A DNA stretch of 64,000 nucleotides, from assembly GCF_000472705.1 (NCBI RefSeq), contig NZ_AXAE01000017.1:124001-188000 (forward strand), read 5' to 3'. This document shows positions 17,160-27,367 of this stretch, in pieces (positions within the stretch are counted from its first letter, which is position 1; each line of letters opens with the position of its first letter). The stretch comes from Mesorhizobium erdmanii USDA 3471 (GTDB lineage Bacteria; Pseudomonadota; Alphaproteobacteria; Rhizobiales; Rhizobiaceae). The position numbers were made by a program, and so were the translations under genes. The notes under the pieces are model-generated. The model had not been told where the DNA came from, searched no databases, and worked only from the letters and a program-made list of their open reading frames with translations.

Positions 17160-17504
17160 TCAGCCCGCTGACCCCCGACATTTGCGCGCTCGCGCGGCGG
17201 CGATGGCATCCTGCTGCTGCTTAAGTCTATCGATCCTGGCGGTTTCACGATTGGCGACCGCTGTCTTTACGCGCGAGCCGCCAAGCAGCCAGCGCGGCAC
17301 GCTGGTGTTGGCGACCTTGCCGCGGGTGATGGCGGTCTGCGAGATTTCGCCGGCACTTTCGCCCAGCGCACTGTTGAGCTCGGTACAACTCATGCTGTCG
17401 TACTTGGCCGGATTGATCGTCCGGCCGAGCGATGAGCAGCCGGTAGCGGCAAGCAACACAACCGCGAGAACGGGTGTCGAGGCTCTTGTCGAGGTCCAAT
17501 TCAT
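17160..17504 (-). CDS. Small hypothetical lipoprotein
   Basis: A 114-residue protein with a lipoprotein signal. A short basic N-terminus and a hydrophobic stretch lead to the lipobox LAATGC, with Cys at about residue 23. The mature part includes a second Cys (SMSCTELN) and a helical, charged C-terminal half (ETARIDRLKQQQDAIAAARA). It is probably anchored to the outer membrane. The pattern of a lipobox followed by a Cys-x-E-L/I segment is common among small rhizobial lipoproteins of unknown function. I found no EcfG-type promoter upstream of it, so it may not belong to the neighbouring stress cluster. Confidence 0.7.
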   Translation of the reverse strand: MNWTSTRASTPVLAVVLLAATGCSSLGRTINPAKYDSMSCTELNSALGESAGEISQTAITRGKVANTSVPRWLLGGSRVKTAVANRETARIDRLKQQQDAIAAARARKCRGSAG

Positions 17505-17692
17505 GTCCGCACCAGGCTCGCCCGTTTCACTGGCTGCATCATAGCCATTGAACCACCTGGATCAATTCCGGGAAGATGTGACGATCGCGATGTCCAAGTG
17601 ACGCAAGAACGGAGGGGTGTTCGCCGTCCGCCAACCACAGGCCAAAATCTCTTGGGTATCGGGAGAAACAGAAGCTAAGTGTCTGTTTTTTC

Positions 17693-17769
17693 TGGTCGGA
17701 GTGGCAGGATTTGAACCTGCGACCCCCTCGTCCCGAACGAGGTGCGCTACCAGACTGCGCTACACTCCG
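17693..17769 (-). tRNA. tRNA-Pro (anticodon CGG)
   Basis: Read on the minus strand from 17769, the 77 bases fold as a full cloverleaf. The acceptor stem CGGAGTG pairs with CACTCCG. The anticodon stem is CCTCG/CGAGG and the loop TTCGGGA gives anticodon CGG. The T-arm contains GGTTCAAATCC. The 3' CCA is encoded (17695-17693). It decodes CCG, a major proline codon in this GC-rich genome. Confidence 0.97.
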
Positions 17770-17958
17770 TGACCAGTCGGCGGGCTTATAGCCGCCACAC
17801 TTCATTCCTGCAAGCGGCAATGGCAGCCCTTCTGTCGCATTTCGTCGCCTTTTCCCGCAAGTATGGATGGTATCGCAGTGCACGGCCAATCGGATTAACA
17901 CCGCTTAAGGCTTGTGTGCTAGCAACCGGGCACCAAGAGGCTTCCGAGCGAGACCGAA

Positions 17959-20196
17959 ATGACCCAGCGAATTGTCAGTTTTGTCATGAGCGGCGGTGTC
18001 GGCTCGCGGCTTTGGCCGCTGTCGCGTGAGGACAATCCCAAGCAGTTCCACGATCTGTCCGGCGACGGCTCCATGCTGGCCAAGACCTTGCGCCGGCTGA
18101 CGGCAAGGTCGGGCGGTGAAACACCGATCTTCCTGATCGCCTCGGAGCGCCATGCCGACCGTGTCCATGCCGACCTTGCCGGCCTCGATCTCGCCGGTGG
18201 TGGTCCGCTGTTCGAACCGATCGGCCGCAATACCGCCGCCGCCGTCGCGCTGGCGACCCTGCGCACTTTGTCCGAATTCGGCGATAGCCTGGTGCTGGTG
18301 GTGCCGTCGGACCATGAGATCGCCACCGCGCGCCAATTCTGGCAGAGCGTCGAGGCCGGTGCCGAGGCGGCGCGCGCCGGCCAGTTGGTGGTGTTCGGCA
18401 TCAAACCGACACAGCCCGAGACAGGCTATGGCTATATCGAGGTCGCATCCGAAAGCGGCGGCACCTTCGACGTGTCGCGCTTTTTCGAAAAGCCGGATCT
18501 TGCCACCGCGCAAAGCTATCTCCAGGCCGGAAATTTCTATTGGAACACCGGTATTTTCCTGTTTCGGGCCGGCGCCATGCGCGACGCCTTCGCGGCTTTC
18601 CAGCCCGACATCTGGCGGGCCACCGAGGCCGCCTACAAGGCTGCGACATCGGACCTCTCCGGCCTCTACATGCCGCTGGAACTCTACGCCGCCATCCCGT
18701 CGAACTCGATCGACTACGCCATCATGGAGCAGGCAAAAGACATCGCCATGGTGCCGGCCAGCTTCCGCTGGAACGATCTCGGCTCCTGGCAGTCGCTGCT
18801 CGATGTCGGCCCCGCCGATGATCAGGGCAATGTCATTGTCGGCGATGTCGTCGCCATCGATTGCGAAAACTCCTACATCCGCAGCGACGGTCGCCTGCTG
18901 TCGGCGATCGGCATGAAGGACGTCGCCATCGTCTCAACCGCCGACGCCACTTTCGTCGCACCGGTCAGCCACAGCCAACACGTCAAGAAGATTGTCGAGC
19001 AGCTCGAAAAGTCGGGCCGGCTGGAAACCAGGTTCACGCCGGCGCATGACCGCGTCATCGAAAGCGGCGCCTGGCGGCGGCGCGTGCGTCATTGGCTGTT
19101 CCAGGAGACCTTGCCGCTATGGTCGACATCAGGCGTCGACGAACGCCATGGCGGTTTTTATGAGGCGTTGGGTTTCGATGCCTCGCCGCTGATGAAGCCC
19201 AAGCGCATGCGCACACAGGCGAGACAGGTCTATGCCTTCGCCGTCGCCCGGGCGCACGGCTGGGATGGTCCGGCCGATCGGCTGATCAGCCATGGCATCG
19301 AGTTCATGGCCAGGCAGGGCCGCACCAATAATGGCGGCTGGGTACGCACGCTGAATGTCGACGGCTCGGTCGCCGACGCAACCGAGGATGCCTACGATCA
19401 CTCCTGCGTGCTGTTGGCGCTGGCGCATGCGCATATGTCGGGCAATCCGGATGCCTCGCGGCTCGGCGAGGAGACCTTCGCCTTTCTCGATGCGCATCTC
19501 GAGGATCATCGCATGACCGGCTTCCTCGAAACATCGGACGGGGAGGGCGAGCGGCACTCCAACCCGCACATGCATTTGCTCGAAGCTTTCCTGGCCTGGC
19601 ACCAGGCAACCGGTGAGCGTACCCATCTGCGCCGCGCGGCGCGCATCATCGATCTCTTCCGCAGCCATTTCTTCGACTGGGAGAGCTGGACGCTGGGCGA
19701 ATATTTCGATGACGAATGGAAGCCGTCAGCCGGCGAGAAGGGGACTTGGACCGAGCCCGGCCATCACTTCGAATGGGCTTCGCTTCTGGTCGATTTCGCC
19801 GGCCGCAGCGGTCAGGCCGAACTGAGCGGTTTCGCCAGGAAACTCTATGCCTCGGCCGTCGCCAATGGCCTCAACCGCGCCACCGGCCTTGCCTATGGCG
19901 CCGTCTCCCGGCAGGGGCTGCCGCTGGACCTGATCTCGCGCAGCTGGCCACAGGCCGAAGCGGTCAAGGCGGCAATTGCGCTGGATGGCTCGGGCGGACC
20001 TGATCTCAAGCCGGAGATCGAGGAACGCGTCGGCCGACTGTTCCGCTGGCACATCGACCCGGCGCCGCTCGGCCTGTGGATCGACCGCATCGACGAACGC
20101 GGCCGCTCGCTGGCGTCGGACGTGCCCGCCAGCATCTTCTACCATCTGGTCTGCGCGCTGACGCAGTATCTGGATGGGACGACGGAGAAAAGGTGA
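17959..20196 (+). CDS. Mannose-1-phosphate guanylyltransferase / AGE-family isomerase fusion
   Basis: A 745-residue two-domain protein. Residues 1 to about 350 are a GDP-mannose pyrophosphorylase: MSGGVGSRLWPLSREDNPKQ is the nucleotide-binding signature, and RFFEKPD lies near residue 175. The C-terminal half (about 365-735) matches the N-acylglucosamine 2-epimerase/mannose isomerase (alpha/alpha)6 barrel, with HYGGFYEAL-like, NPHMHLLEA and WTEPGHHFEW segments. Ordinary bifunctional ManC/AlgA enzymes carry a cupin phosphomannose isomerase at this position, so the barrel presumably supplies an equivalent isomerase step from fructose-6-phosphate. The product, GDP-mannose, feeds surface polysaccharide synthesis. 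The gene is monocistronic, with the tRNA upstream. Confidence 0.88.
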   Translation: MTQRIVSFVMSGGVGSRLWPLSREDNPKQFHDLSGDGSMLAKTLRRLTARSGGETPIFLIASERHADRVHADLAGLDLAGGGPLFEPIGRNTAAAVALATLRTLSEFGDSLVLVVPSDHEIATARQFWQSVEAGAEAARAGQLVVFGIKPTQPETGYGYIEVASESGGTFDVSRFFEKPDLATAQSYLQAGNFYWNTGIFLFRAGAMRDAFAAFQPDIWRATEAAYKAATSDLSGLYMPLELYAAIPSNSIDYAIMEQAKDIAMVPASFRWNDLGSWQSLLDVGPADDQGNVIVGDVVAIDCENSYIRSDGRLLSAIGMKDVAIVSTADATFVAPVSHSQHVKKIVEQLEKSGRLETRFTPAHDRVIESGAWRRRVRHWLFQETLPLWSTSGVDERHGGFYEALGFDASPLMKPKRMRTQARQVYAFAVARAHGWDGPADRLISHGIEFMARQGRTNNGGWVRTLNVDGSVADATEDAYDHSCVLLALAHAHMSGNPDASRLGEETFAFLDAHLEDHRMTGFLETSDGEGERHSNPHMHLLEAFLAWHQATGERTHLRRAARIIDLFRSHFFDWESWTLGEYFDDEWKPSAGEKGTWTEPGHHFEWASLLVDFAGRSGQAELSGFARKLYASAVANGLNRATGLAYGAVSRQGLPLDLISRSWPQAEAVKAAIALDGSGGPDLKPEIEERVGRLFRWHIDPAPLGLWIDRIDERGRSLASDVPASIFYHLVCALTQYLDGTTEKR

Positions 20197-20221
20197 GACG
20201 ATGCCTGCGCGATAAGCTGGT

Positions 20222-20764
20222 TCAGCCGGGGGCGTAGACGCGAAGCATGGTGCCATTGTCGTAAGCGGCTGTCACGAGGACGTTCAGCGTGAGTGCGGCC
20301 GCCAAACCGCTGAATAGGGGTTTGCCACCGCCATAGGCGACTGGCCGAGTCAGGATGACGTACTCATCTATCAGCCCTGCCTTCGACAATGCCTGAGCGA
20401 AACCTGCGCCACCCCATGCGATGATTTCGCCGCCGCGCTGTTTTTTCAATCTAGAGATTTCCTCGTGTAGATCACCTTTCGCAATAGTGGAATCTGGCCA
20501 CGTCGCCTCCTTCAGGGTTTTCGAAAAGACGACCTTAGGGATGTCATTCATAGGCTCGGCATACGCATCGTCCGATTTTTGCCAGTACGGCCCCATTTCC
20601 TCGTAGCTGACGCGCCCCATGATGTGTGTTCCAGCGCGACGTATGCGATCCAGTTTCCAGCGCTTGAGTTCTGCCGGTTCAGGAGAACCGCCCGTCGGCA
20701 TTCCTTCCGGCCCCACCACATATCCGTCGATCGACATGGTCATGATCAAGACAACTTTTCGCAT
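20222..20764 (-). CDS. Dihydrofolate reductase family protein (RibD C-terminal fold)
   Basis: A 180-residue protein starting MRKVVLIMTMSIDGYVVGPE, the typical opening of YyaP/YwjB-type proteins in the RibD C-terminal/DHFR-like family. Further family marks are the M-G-R-x-S-Y-E-E motif near residue 50, VVFSKTLKEATWPDSTI, and the late GGAGFAQALSKAGLIDEYVI segment. It should bind NADPH and reduce a small substrate that cannot be named from sequence. It is not the main folate reductase. Plain GC content and codon use give no sign of recent transfer. It converges with the GMP/AGE fusion gene. Confidence 0.85.
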   Translation of the reverse strand: MRKVVLIMTMSIDGYVVGPEGMPTGGSPEPAELKRWKLDRIRRAGTHIMGRVSYEEMGPYWQKSDDAYAEPMNDIPKVVFSKTLKEATWPDSTIAKGDLHEEISRLKKQRGGEIIAWGGAGFAQALSKAGLIDEYVILTRPVAYGGGKPLFSGLAAALTLNVLVTAAYDNGTMLRVYAPG

Positions 20765-20879
20765 GGTGGTCCTCAGTTCGACTACCTCCGCCGTAGTCGA
20801 CTAGCGATAAGTAAGTCGGCCCAGCGCCCCCTGGCGCGCTCGCTAGCCGTAGCCATGGAGAAAGAGTCCGTTTGCCCAG

Positions 20880-22343
20880 TCAGTAAGGCGATGCCACATC
20901 CCCGGTCTCGACATAGATCGACTTCAGCTGCGAATAGAGCGCCAGCGCGGCAAGTGAGTTCTCGCGCCCGATGCCTGACTGTTTGAAGCCGCCGAAGGGG
21001 ATTTCCACCGGCGTCAGATTGTAGGCATTGATCCAGCAGGTACCAGCCTGCAGTTCGGCAATGACACGGTGGGCGCGCGGCAGGTCGCGGGTGAAGACGC
21101 CGGCGGCGAGGCCGAATTCGGTGTCGTTGGCGCGGTCGATCACCTCGTCCTCGCCGTCGAATTTCAGCACGCTCATGACGGGCCCAAAAATCTCCTCGCG
21201 CGCAATGCGCATGGTATCGGTGACGCCGGTGAACACCGTCGGCTCGACGAAGAAGCCGCCGTCAAACCCCTGCAGCGAGGGCACGTTGCCGCCGCAGGCC
21301 AGAACAGCGCCGTCCTGCTTGCCGACCTCGATATAGCCAACCACTTTCTCGTGCTGCGCCTTCGACACCAGCGGTCCCATCTGCGTCTCGGGGTCGAGCG
21401 GATCCCCGATGCGGATCTTCTTCGTCCGCTCTACCAGCCGTTCGACGAAGCGGTCGTGGATGCGACTCTGCACGAAGACACGCGTGCCGTTGGAGCAGAT
21501 CTGGCCGGTGGAGTAGAAATTTCCGAGCATGGCGCCGCCGATGGCGTTCTCGATATCGGCGTCGTCGAAGACGATCAGCGGCGACTTGCCGCCGAGCTCC
21601 ATGGTGGCGTGCTTCATCTTCGAGCCGGCAAGCGACAGCACCTTGCGCCCGGTCGGCACCGAGCCGGTGACCGAGACCTTGGCGACGACATCATGTCCGA
21701 CAAGGCCTGCGCCGACATCGCCATAGCCTTGCACGACGTTGAACAACCCGTCCGGCAGGCCGGCCTCGCTATAGATCTCGGCCAGCGCCAGGGCCGACAG
21801 CGGCGTGTTTTCCGACGGCTTGAACACCATTGCATTGCCCATGGCGAGCGCCGGGGCGGATTTCCAGCCTGCAATCTGGATGGGATAGTTCCAGGCGCCG
21901 ATACCGACGCAGACGCCGAGCGCCTCGCGCCGCGTGTACGCGAAGGGCCCGCCGAGATCGACCGCTTCGCCATTGTAGGCGGCGACGGCGCCGCCGAAAT
22001 ATTCAAGGCAGTCCGCGGCGGAAGGTGCATCCGACACCAGCGTTTCCTGGATCGCCTTGCCGGTGTCGAGCGTCTCGATGCGGGCGAGGTCGGCGTTGCG
22101 GGCACGCAGAATGTCGGCGGCGCGGCGCAGGATGCGCCCGCGCTCGACCGGCTTCAGCCGCGCCCAGGCGGGCTGTGCGGCGCGGGCGGCCTCGATGGCG
22201 AGTTCGAGCACATTCGGCGTCGCCGAACGCAACATGGCGATGGTCTCGCCGGTTGCCGGGTAGATAACCGGCAGCGGCGCGCCTTGTTCGTCGTCGATGT
22301 AGCGTCCGTTGACATAGTGCGATGCCGTGGGCTGGGCGCGCAT
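20880..22343 (-). CDS. betB: Betaine aldehyde dehydrogenase
   Basis: BetB oxidises betaine aldehyde to glycine betaine with NAD(P)+ in the cytoplasm. The 487-residue protein has the ALDH fold. The general base sits in MELGGKSP (Glu near residue 250), the nucleophile in [11 protein letters not shown] (Cys near 283), and the end contains [13 protein letters not shown] and the [10 protein letters not shown] segment of BetB enzymes. The start at 22343 ([17 protein letters not shown]) has GGAG at a workable distance and matches the family N-terminus. A longer frame from 22373 is less likely. It is the last gene of the bet operon, 64 bases after betA. Confidence 0.94.
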   Translation of the reverse strand: MRAQPTASHYVNGRYIDDEQGAPLPVIYPATGETIAMLRSATPNVLELAIEAARAAQPAWARLKPVERGRILRRAADILRARNADLARIETLDTGKAIQETLVSDAPSAADCLEYFGGAVAAYNGEAVDLGGPFAYTRREALGVCVGIGAWNYPIQIAGWKSAPALAMGNAMVFKPSENTPLSALALAEIYSEAGLPDGLFNVVQGYGDVGAGLVGHDVVAKVSVTGSVPTGRKVLSLAGSKMKHATMELGGKSPLIVFDDADIENAIGGAMLGNFYSTGQICSNGTRVFVQSRIHDRFVERLVERTKKIRIGDPLDPETQMGPLVSKAQHEKVVGYIEVGKQDGAVLACGGNVPSLQGFDGGFFVEPTVFTGVTDTMRIAREEIFGPVMSVLKFDGEDEVIDRANDTEFGLAAGVFTRDLPRAHRVIAELQAGTCWINAYNLTPVEIPFGGFKQSGIGRENSLAALALYSQLKSIYVETGDVASPY

Positions 22344-22407
22344 GGGAGGTCTCCAAATGATCTGCGCCCCCAAAATGGGCGGTTCACTCTGTCAGGCGGA
22401 TCATGTC

Positions 22408-24060
22408 CTATCTGTCCGACGCCTGCCAGCGCGGATTGATCCATGGTTCCTGGTTGGACGGCGCCAGCGGTGTGCGGCCAAGAATGTGGTCGGACGCCTT
22501 CTCCCCAGTCATGATCGATGGCGCATTGAGATTGCCATTGGTGACGCGCGGGAAGATCGAGGAATCGGCGACCCGCAGGCCATCGACGCCGATGACCCGG
22601 CATTCCTGATCGACGACACTCATGATGTCGTCGGCGCGGCCCATCTTGCAGGTGCCGCAGGGATGATAAGCGCTTTCGGCATGATCGCGAATGAAGACAT
22701 CGAGATCGTCGTCCGACTGGACGTGGCTGCCCGGCGAGATCTCCTTGCCGCGATAGGCGTCGAACGCCGACTGGCCGAAGATTTCGCGGGTCAGCCGGAT
22801 GCAGTGGCGGAACTCGGTCCAGTCGTCCGGATGCGACATGTAGTTGAAGCGGATCACCGGCTTAGCCTGCGGGTCCGGCGAGCGCAGCGTCACCGAGCCG
22901 CGTGATTTCGACCGCATCGGTCCGACATGCGCCTGGAAGCCGTGCGACTTCGCGGCTGCCTTGCCGTCATAGCGCACCGCGGCCGGGATGAAATGGTACT
23001 GGATATCGGGATAGTCGACACCGGCGCGCGAGCGCACGAAGGCCGCCGCCTCGAAATGATTGGTGGCGCCGAGACCCGACTTGAAGAACAGCCACTGCGC
23101 GCCGATGAGCGCCTTCGAGAACGGGTTCAGCACCGAATTCAACGTGATCGGCTTGGTCGATTCCTGCTGAATGTAGAGTTCCATATGGTCTTGCAAATTG
23201 CGGCCGACGCCGGGCCGGTCGGCGACGACGGCGATGCCGTTTTCGCGCAAATGCTCGGCTGGCCCGATGCCGGACAGCATCAGGATTTTGGGCGAATTGA
23301 TAGACGACGCGGCGACGATCACTTCACGTCGCGCCTTAACGACCTGAATCTGTTTGTTAGCTTCGATTTCGACGCCGACGGCGCGATGATTCTCGATGAT
23401 CACCCGGCGGGCGAAACCCTTGACCAGGCTGACATTCCTGCGTTTGAGAGCCGGCTTCAGATAGGCGCTCGCTGCCGACCAGCGGCGGCCGCCATGGATG
23501 GTCTGCTCCATCGGCCCAAAGCCTTCCTGCTTGGAGCCGTTGTAGTCGTCGGTCAGCTCGAAGCCGGCCTGGCGGCCCGCCTCGACGAAGGCGCCGTAGA
23601 GCGGATTCTTGCGCGAGCCGCGCTGCACATGCAGCGGGCCACCATGTCCGCGCCAGCCATCCTCGCCACCGTCATTGTCTTCCATGCGCTTGAAATAGGG
23701 GAGGACGTCGGCGAAGCCCCAGCCTGTCGCGCCTTGCTCGGCCCAATGGTCGAAGTCGCGCGCATGGCCGCGCACATAAACCATGCCGTTGATCGAGGAC
23801 GAGCCGCCGATCACCTTGCCGCGCGGCGTCGCCAGCACGCGGCCGCCGAGATGCGGCTCCGGCTCGCTGGCAAAGCCCCAGTCGTAGAGGCTCATGTTGA
23901 GCGGAATCGACAGCGCCGACGGCATCTGGATCAGCGGTCCCATGTCGCTGCGCCCGAACTCGATGACGATGACCGAATGCTTGCCGTCCTCCGACAGGCG
24001 ATAGGCCATGGCCGAGCCGGCCGAGCCGGAGCCGATGATGACGAAATCCGCTTCAAGCAT
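22408..24060 (-). CDS. betA: Choline dehydrogenase
   Basis: BetA, a membrane-associated flavoprotein of the GMC family, oxidises choline to betaine aldehyde. The 550-residue chain has the FAD-binding motif [16 protein letters not shown] at its N-terminus and the GMC signature [20 protein letters not shown] near residue 85. The catalytic His lies in [14 protein letters not shown] near residue 467. It ends with [20 protein letters not shown], characteristic of BetA. The ATG at 24060 overlaps the end of the dehydratase gene by eight bases, so translation is likely coupled. Confidence 0.95.
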   Translation of the reverse strand: MLEADFVIIGSGSAGSAMAYRLSEDGKHSVIVIEFGRSDMGPLIQMPSALSIPLNMSLYDWGFASEPEPHLGGRVLATPRGKVIGGSSSINGMVYVRGHARDFDHWAEQGATGWGFADVLPYFKRMEDNDGGEDGWRGHGGPLHVQRGSRKNPLYGAFVEAGRQAGFELTDDYNGSKQEGFGPMEQTIHGGRRWSAASAYLKPALKRRNVSLVKGFARRVIIENHRAVGVEIEANKQIQVVKARREVIVAASSINSPKILMLSGIGPAEHLRENGIAVVADRPGVGRNLQDHMELYIQQESTKPITLNSVLNPFSKALIGAQWLFFKSGLGATNHFEAAAFVRSRAGVDYPDIQYHFIPAAVRYDGKAAAKSHGFQAHVGPMRSKSRGSVTLRSPDPQAKPVIRFNYMSHPDDWTEFRHCIRLTREIFGQSAFDAYRGKEISPGSHVQSDDDLDVFIRDHAESAYHPCGTCKMGRADDIMSVVDQECRVIGVDGLRVADSSIFPRVTNGNLNAPSIMTGEKASDHILGRTPLAPSNQEPWINPRWQASDR

Positions 24061-25057
24061 GGTTCATATGCGCCATAAAATCGGCGAGCGAGACATTGCC
24101 GCCAGTTGCAACCACAAGGACGGTCTTGCCCTTCACGTCCACCTTGCCACCGAGCAGCGCCGCCAGCGACGCAGCCCCTGACGGCTCCAGCACCAGCTTC
24201 ATCCGCTCGAAGGCTATCTTCATTGCCCGCCGCACCGATTGATCGTCGACGGTGATGCCGCGAACACCGGCGGTCTTGACCGCGGCGAACGGGGCGTCTC
24301 CCGGCCGTCGCGACATCAACCCGTCGCAGATCGATTTCGGGCCGATCGGCATCGTCTCGATGCTTCCATGTGCCAGCGACGAACCCATGCCGTTGAAACC
24401 CTCCGGCTCGACGCCGATGATCTCGGTGGCGGGCGACAGGTAGTGGAAGGCAAGCGAAACGCCGCCGATCAGCCCGCCGCCACCGACCGAGCAGAACAGC
24501 AGGTCCGCGTGGGCGTCCTTGGCCTCGAGCTGGTCGAGCGCTTCGAGCCCGGCCCCCGCCTGGCCGGCGACGATCTCGGGATCGTCGAAGGGATGCAGCA
24601 GGGCCAGACCTTCCGTCTCGGCAATCTCGCGCGCCTTGGCGGCGGCGACCTCTTCGCGCGCGCGCTCGCCATGGTCGGTCAGCACGACGCGCGCGCCATA
24701 GCCGGCGGTCGCGTCACGCTTGGCGGCCGGCGCATCGATCGGCATGACGATGGTGACCGGAATGCCGAGCGCCTGGCCGGCGGCGGCCAGCCCTTGCGCG
24801 AAATTGCCGGAGGAGTAGGCGACGACGCCCTTCCTGGCCTCGTCGGCCGAAAGCCGCTTCAGCCGCCAATAAGCGCCGCGTATCTTGAACGACCCTGCCC
24901 ATTGCAGCGATTCCGGCTTGATGAAGACGCGCGCCGCACCGGTCTCTCGGGCGAGTGCAGCCGATTCCAGCAAAGGCGTTATCTGCGTCGCCCGGGAGGT
25001 GACGGCATAGGCCTGTTTGAGATGATCGAGGGAGGGGACGAGAAGGTCTGCCATCAT
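24053..25057 (-). CDS. PLP-dependent threonine/serine dehydratase-like enzyme inside the bet operon
   Basis: A 334-residue fold-type II PLP enzyme. The PLP lysine lies in GSFKIRGA (about residue 58), the substrate loop in [10 protein letters not shown], and the phosphate-binding glycine loop in [11 protein letters not shown]. It resembles catabolic threonine dehydratase, serine racemase and the hydroxyectoine-pathway EutB. It overlaps betC by four bases (ATGA) and betA by eight, so it is a true member of the choline operon. The usual rhizobial order is betI-C-B-A without such a gene. An inferred role is deamination of serine formed downstream of betaine demethylation, or of another hydroxy-amino acid. 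The exact substrate is unknown. Confidence 0.85.
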   Translation of the reverse strand: MMADLLVPSLDHLKQAYAVTSRATQITPLLESAALARETGAARVFIKPESLQWAGSFKIRGAYWRLKRLSADEARKGVVAYSSGNFAQGLAAAGQALGIPVTIVMPIDAPAAKRDATAGYGARVVLTDHGERAREEVAAAKAREIAETEGLALLHPFDDPEIVAGQAGAGLEALDQLEAKDAHADLLFCSVGGGGLIGGVSLAFHYLSPATEIIGVEPEGFNGMGSSLAHGSIETMPIGPKSICDGLMSRRPGDAPFAAVKTAGVRGITVDDQSVRRAMKIAFERMKLVLEPSGAASLAALLGGKVDVKGKTVLVVATGGNVSLADFMAHMNHA

Positions 25058-26583
25058 TCGCCTCGCGGAAAGCGTTTCTGCTCTTCGAGCACGTTGAGAT
25101 CCATGTGGTTGCGCATGTAGCGCTCCGAGGCCTTCTGCAGCGGCTGGAACTCCCAGGGGTAGTGCGTGCCGTTTCGCAACGCCGGATAGACCACCCAGCG
25201 CCGTGCCTGGCTGGCCCGCACGGCGGCGTCGAAGGTGGCCATGTCCCAGCGTGCGCGGACTTTTTCCAGGAAAGCCGCCACCAGATCCGCATGGGCCGGA
25301 TCGGCGGCGAGGTTGTTCAACTCGTGCGGATCGGATTCGACATCATAGAGTTGCGGCGGATCGATCTCGCAGTGGATGAACTTGTAGCGGCTGTCGCGGA
25401 TCGCCACCAACGGCGCGTTGGAGCCTTCGGCCGCATATTCCATTAGCACCGGTGCGGTGCGTTCCTTGCCTTCGAGTAGCGGCAGCAGCGACTGACCATC
25501 GGTCCATGGCGCGATGGCGCTCATGTCGATGCCGGCCAGGTCGCACAGCGTGGGCGTCACATCGAGGTTGGAGACCGGTGCGGTAATCAACCCGGCCGGC
25601 ACGCCCTTGCCGGCGATCATCAGCGGCACCCGCGCCGAGCCCTCGAAGAAGCACATCTTGAACCACAGGCCGCGCTCGCCGAGCATGTCGCCATGGTCCG
25701 AGCAGAACAGGATGATCGTGTCGTCGAGCATGCGCGTGCGCTCGAGCACCGACAGCAATTCGCCGACCTTGTCGTCGAGATAGGACATGTTGGCGAAATA
25801 GCCGCGTCGCGAGCGGCGAACCTGCTCGGCCGCGATGTCGAAACTGTCGTAGTCTGAAGCCTTGTAGAGCCGCTGCGAATGCGGGTCCTGCTTGTCGTAG
25901 GGGATGAAGCCAATCTCAGGCTCCAGAGCGGGACAGTCCTGATAGAGGTCCCAATATTGCCGACGGGCCACATAGGGGTCGTGCGGATGGGTAAAGGAGA
26001 CGGTCAGGCACCAGGGCCGATGCGCGGCATCGTCGGAGACGCGGGCGAAGTCGTAGAGCTTCTGCACGGCATGGAAGGCGACCTCGTCGTCATATTCCAT
26101 CTGGTTTGAGATTTCGGCGACGCCGGCACCGGTCACCGAGCCCAGATTGTGATACCACCAGTCGATGCGTTCGCCGGGTTTGCGGTAGTCCGGCGTCCAG
26201 CCGAAATCGGCGGGATAGATATCGGTGGTCAGCCGCTCCTCGAAGCCGTGCAATTGGTCGGGTCCGACGAAATGCATCTTGCCCGACAGCACGGTTTGGT
26301 AGCCGTCGGCGCGCAGATGATGGGCAAAGGTGGGGATCGACGAGGCGAATTCGGCGGCGTTGTCATAGACCTCGGTGCGCGAAGGCAACTGGCCGCTCAT
26401 GAACGAGGCCCGGCCCGGCGCGCACAGCGGCGAGGCGGTGTAGTTGTTCCTGAAACGTGCCGACCGCGCCGCGAGCGCTTTGAGGTTTGGCGTATGCAGG
26501 AAATCCGCCGGCCCATCGGGAAAAAAAGTCCCGTTGAGCTGATCGACCATGACGATCAGGAAATTGGGTCGCTTGGTTGTCAC
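25054..26583 (-). CDS. betC: Choline-sulfatase
   Basis: BetC hydrolyses choline-O-sulfate to choline and sulfate, feeding BetA. With the GTG start at 26583 the protein is 509 residues. It opens with [20 protein letters not shown], carrying the first metal-binding Asp. The sulfatase motif LCAPGRAS follows, with the formylglycine-forming Cys at residue 54. [13 protein letters not shown] provides the later metal-site region. The GTG overlaps the betI stop (GTGA). Longer frames reach into betI out of frame and were rejected. The C-terminal [17 protein letters not shown] is typical of choline-sulfatases. Confidence 0.95.
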   Translation of the reverse strand: MTTKRPNFLIVMVDQLNGTFFPDGPADFLHTPNLKALAARSARFRNNYTASPLCAPGRASFMSGQLPSRTEVYDNAAEFASSIPTFAHHLRADGYQTVLSGKMHFVGPDQLHGFEERLTTDIYPADFGWTPDYRKPGERIDWWYHNLGSVTGAGVAEISNQMEYDDEVAFHAVQKLYDFARVSDDAAHRPWCLTVSFTHPHDPYVARRQYWDLYQDCPALEPEIGFIPYDKQDPHSQRLYKASDYDSFDIAAEQVRRSRRGYFANMSYLDDKVGELLSVLERTRMLDDTIILFCSDHGDMLGERGLWFKMCFFEGSARVPLMIAGKGVPAGLITAPVSNLDVTPTLCDLAGIDMSAIAPWTDGQSLLPLLEGKERTAPVLMEYAAEGSNAPLVAIRDSRYKFIHCEIDPPQLYDVESDPHELNNLAADPAHADLVAAFLEKVRARWDMATFDAAVRASQARRWVVYPALRNGTHYPWEFQPLQKASERYMRNHMDLNVLEEQKRFPRGE

Positions 26584-27170
26584 TGTTGATGCCGTCCGCC
26601 GAGTTTGGTTTCGAGATAATCTTCGACCAGCGCGATCGCCGTCGCGGCGTCGGGTACGCCGTCCTTCAGCGCCCGTCTGATATAGAGCCCGTCGATCATC
26701 GCCGCCGTCGCTTCGGCGGCCCGGTCGGCCTCGGCCCTGGGCAGGATGCCGGTCAGGCCGCTCATCAGGTTCGAATGTAGCCGCCGCGCATAGACCCTGA
26801 GCAGCCGGCGAAGCGCCGATGACTTCTGCGCCTCGACATAGAAGGCGAGCCATGCGGCGATGGTTTCGGGCTGGAACTGGATGTCGGAGAAGTTGACGGC
26901 GACCACGGCCGAGACGCGTTGGCGCGGCGACGTGGCGGATTGCAGGGCGCGGCGCATGTCTGTGGTCAGCTCGGCCAGTATGTGCCGCATCGTTGCCAAC
27001 AGCAGCTCGTCCTTGGCGCCGAAATAGTGATGGGCAAGCGCCGAGGACACGCCGGCGCGCCCAGCGATCTCGGACATGGTCACGTCAAGCGAGCCGCGTT
27101 CGCCGATCGCCGAGATCGTCGCGTCGATAAGCGCTTTGCGGCGCAGTGGCTCCATTCCGATTTTAGGCAT
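26580..27170 (-). CDS. betI: TetR-family repressor BetI
   Basis: BetI represses the choline operon and is relieved by choline. The 196-residue protein starts [20 protein letters not shown], the well-conserved BetI N-terminus. Its helix-turn-helix ([20 protein letters not shown]) spans about residues 32-51. [20 protein letters not shown] near the C-terminus is also characteristic. The ATG at 27170 was chosen because the longer frame reads into the AT-rich promoter region. It is the first gene of the operon, and a palindromic candidate operator lies 35 bases upstream. Confidence 0.94.
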   Translation of the reverse strand: MPKIGMEPLRRKALIDATISAIGERGSLDVTMSEIAGRAGVSSALAHHYFGAKDELLLATMRHILAELTTDMRRALQSATSPRQRVSAVVAVNFSDIQFQPETIAAWLAFYVEAQKSSALRRLLRVYARRLHSNLMSGLTGILPRAEADRAAEATAAMIDGLYIRRALKDGVPDAATAIALVEDYLETKLGGRHQQ

Positions 27171-27204
27171 GCCGTTCCCGATTTTTGCGGGGAGATTATT
27201 TTTT

Positions 27205-27218
27205 ATTGACGGGTCAAT
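27205..27218. promoter_or_regulatory. betI: Candidate BetI operator
   Basis: ATTGAC-GG-GTCAAT is a perfect 14-bp palindrome in the AT-rich stretch between betI and the divergent thiolase gene, 35 bases upstream of betI. Such ATTGA-type inverted repeats are known BetI boxes in enterobacteria and rhizobia. Its position would let BetI repress its own operon. Confidence 0.6.
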
Positions 27219-27367
27219 CAACAAAAAATCGACATAGCCCGACCTGTACCAAACGATTGTCTTGTTCCGGCCCTTCACGGCTCGGGCAAGAATGTTTATA
27301 TTTGAACAATAACGCCGAAGTGCGCCCAGAGCCTCATGGAAGGCTGGTGCCAAGGATGGAGACCGCC

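Noticed and set aside
16834..17544. 236-codon plus-strand frame across the small-gene cluster
   Set aside because: It runs over the 24-residue peptide gene and antisense to the lipoprotein, with no ribosome-binding site and a noise-like composition.
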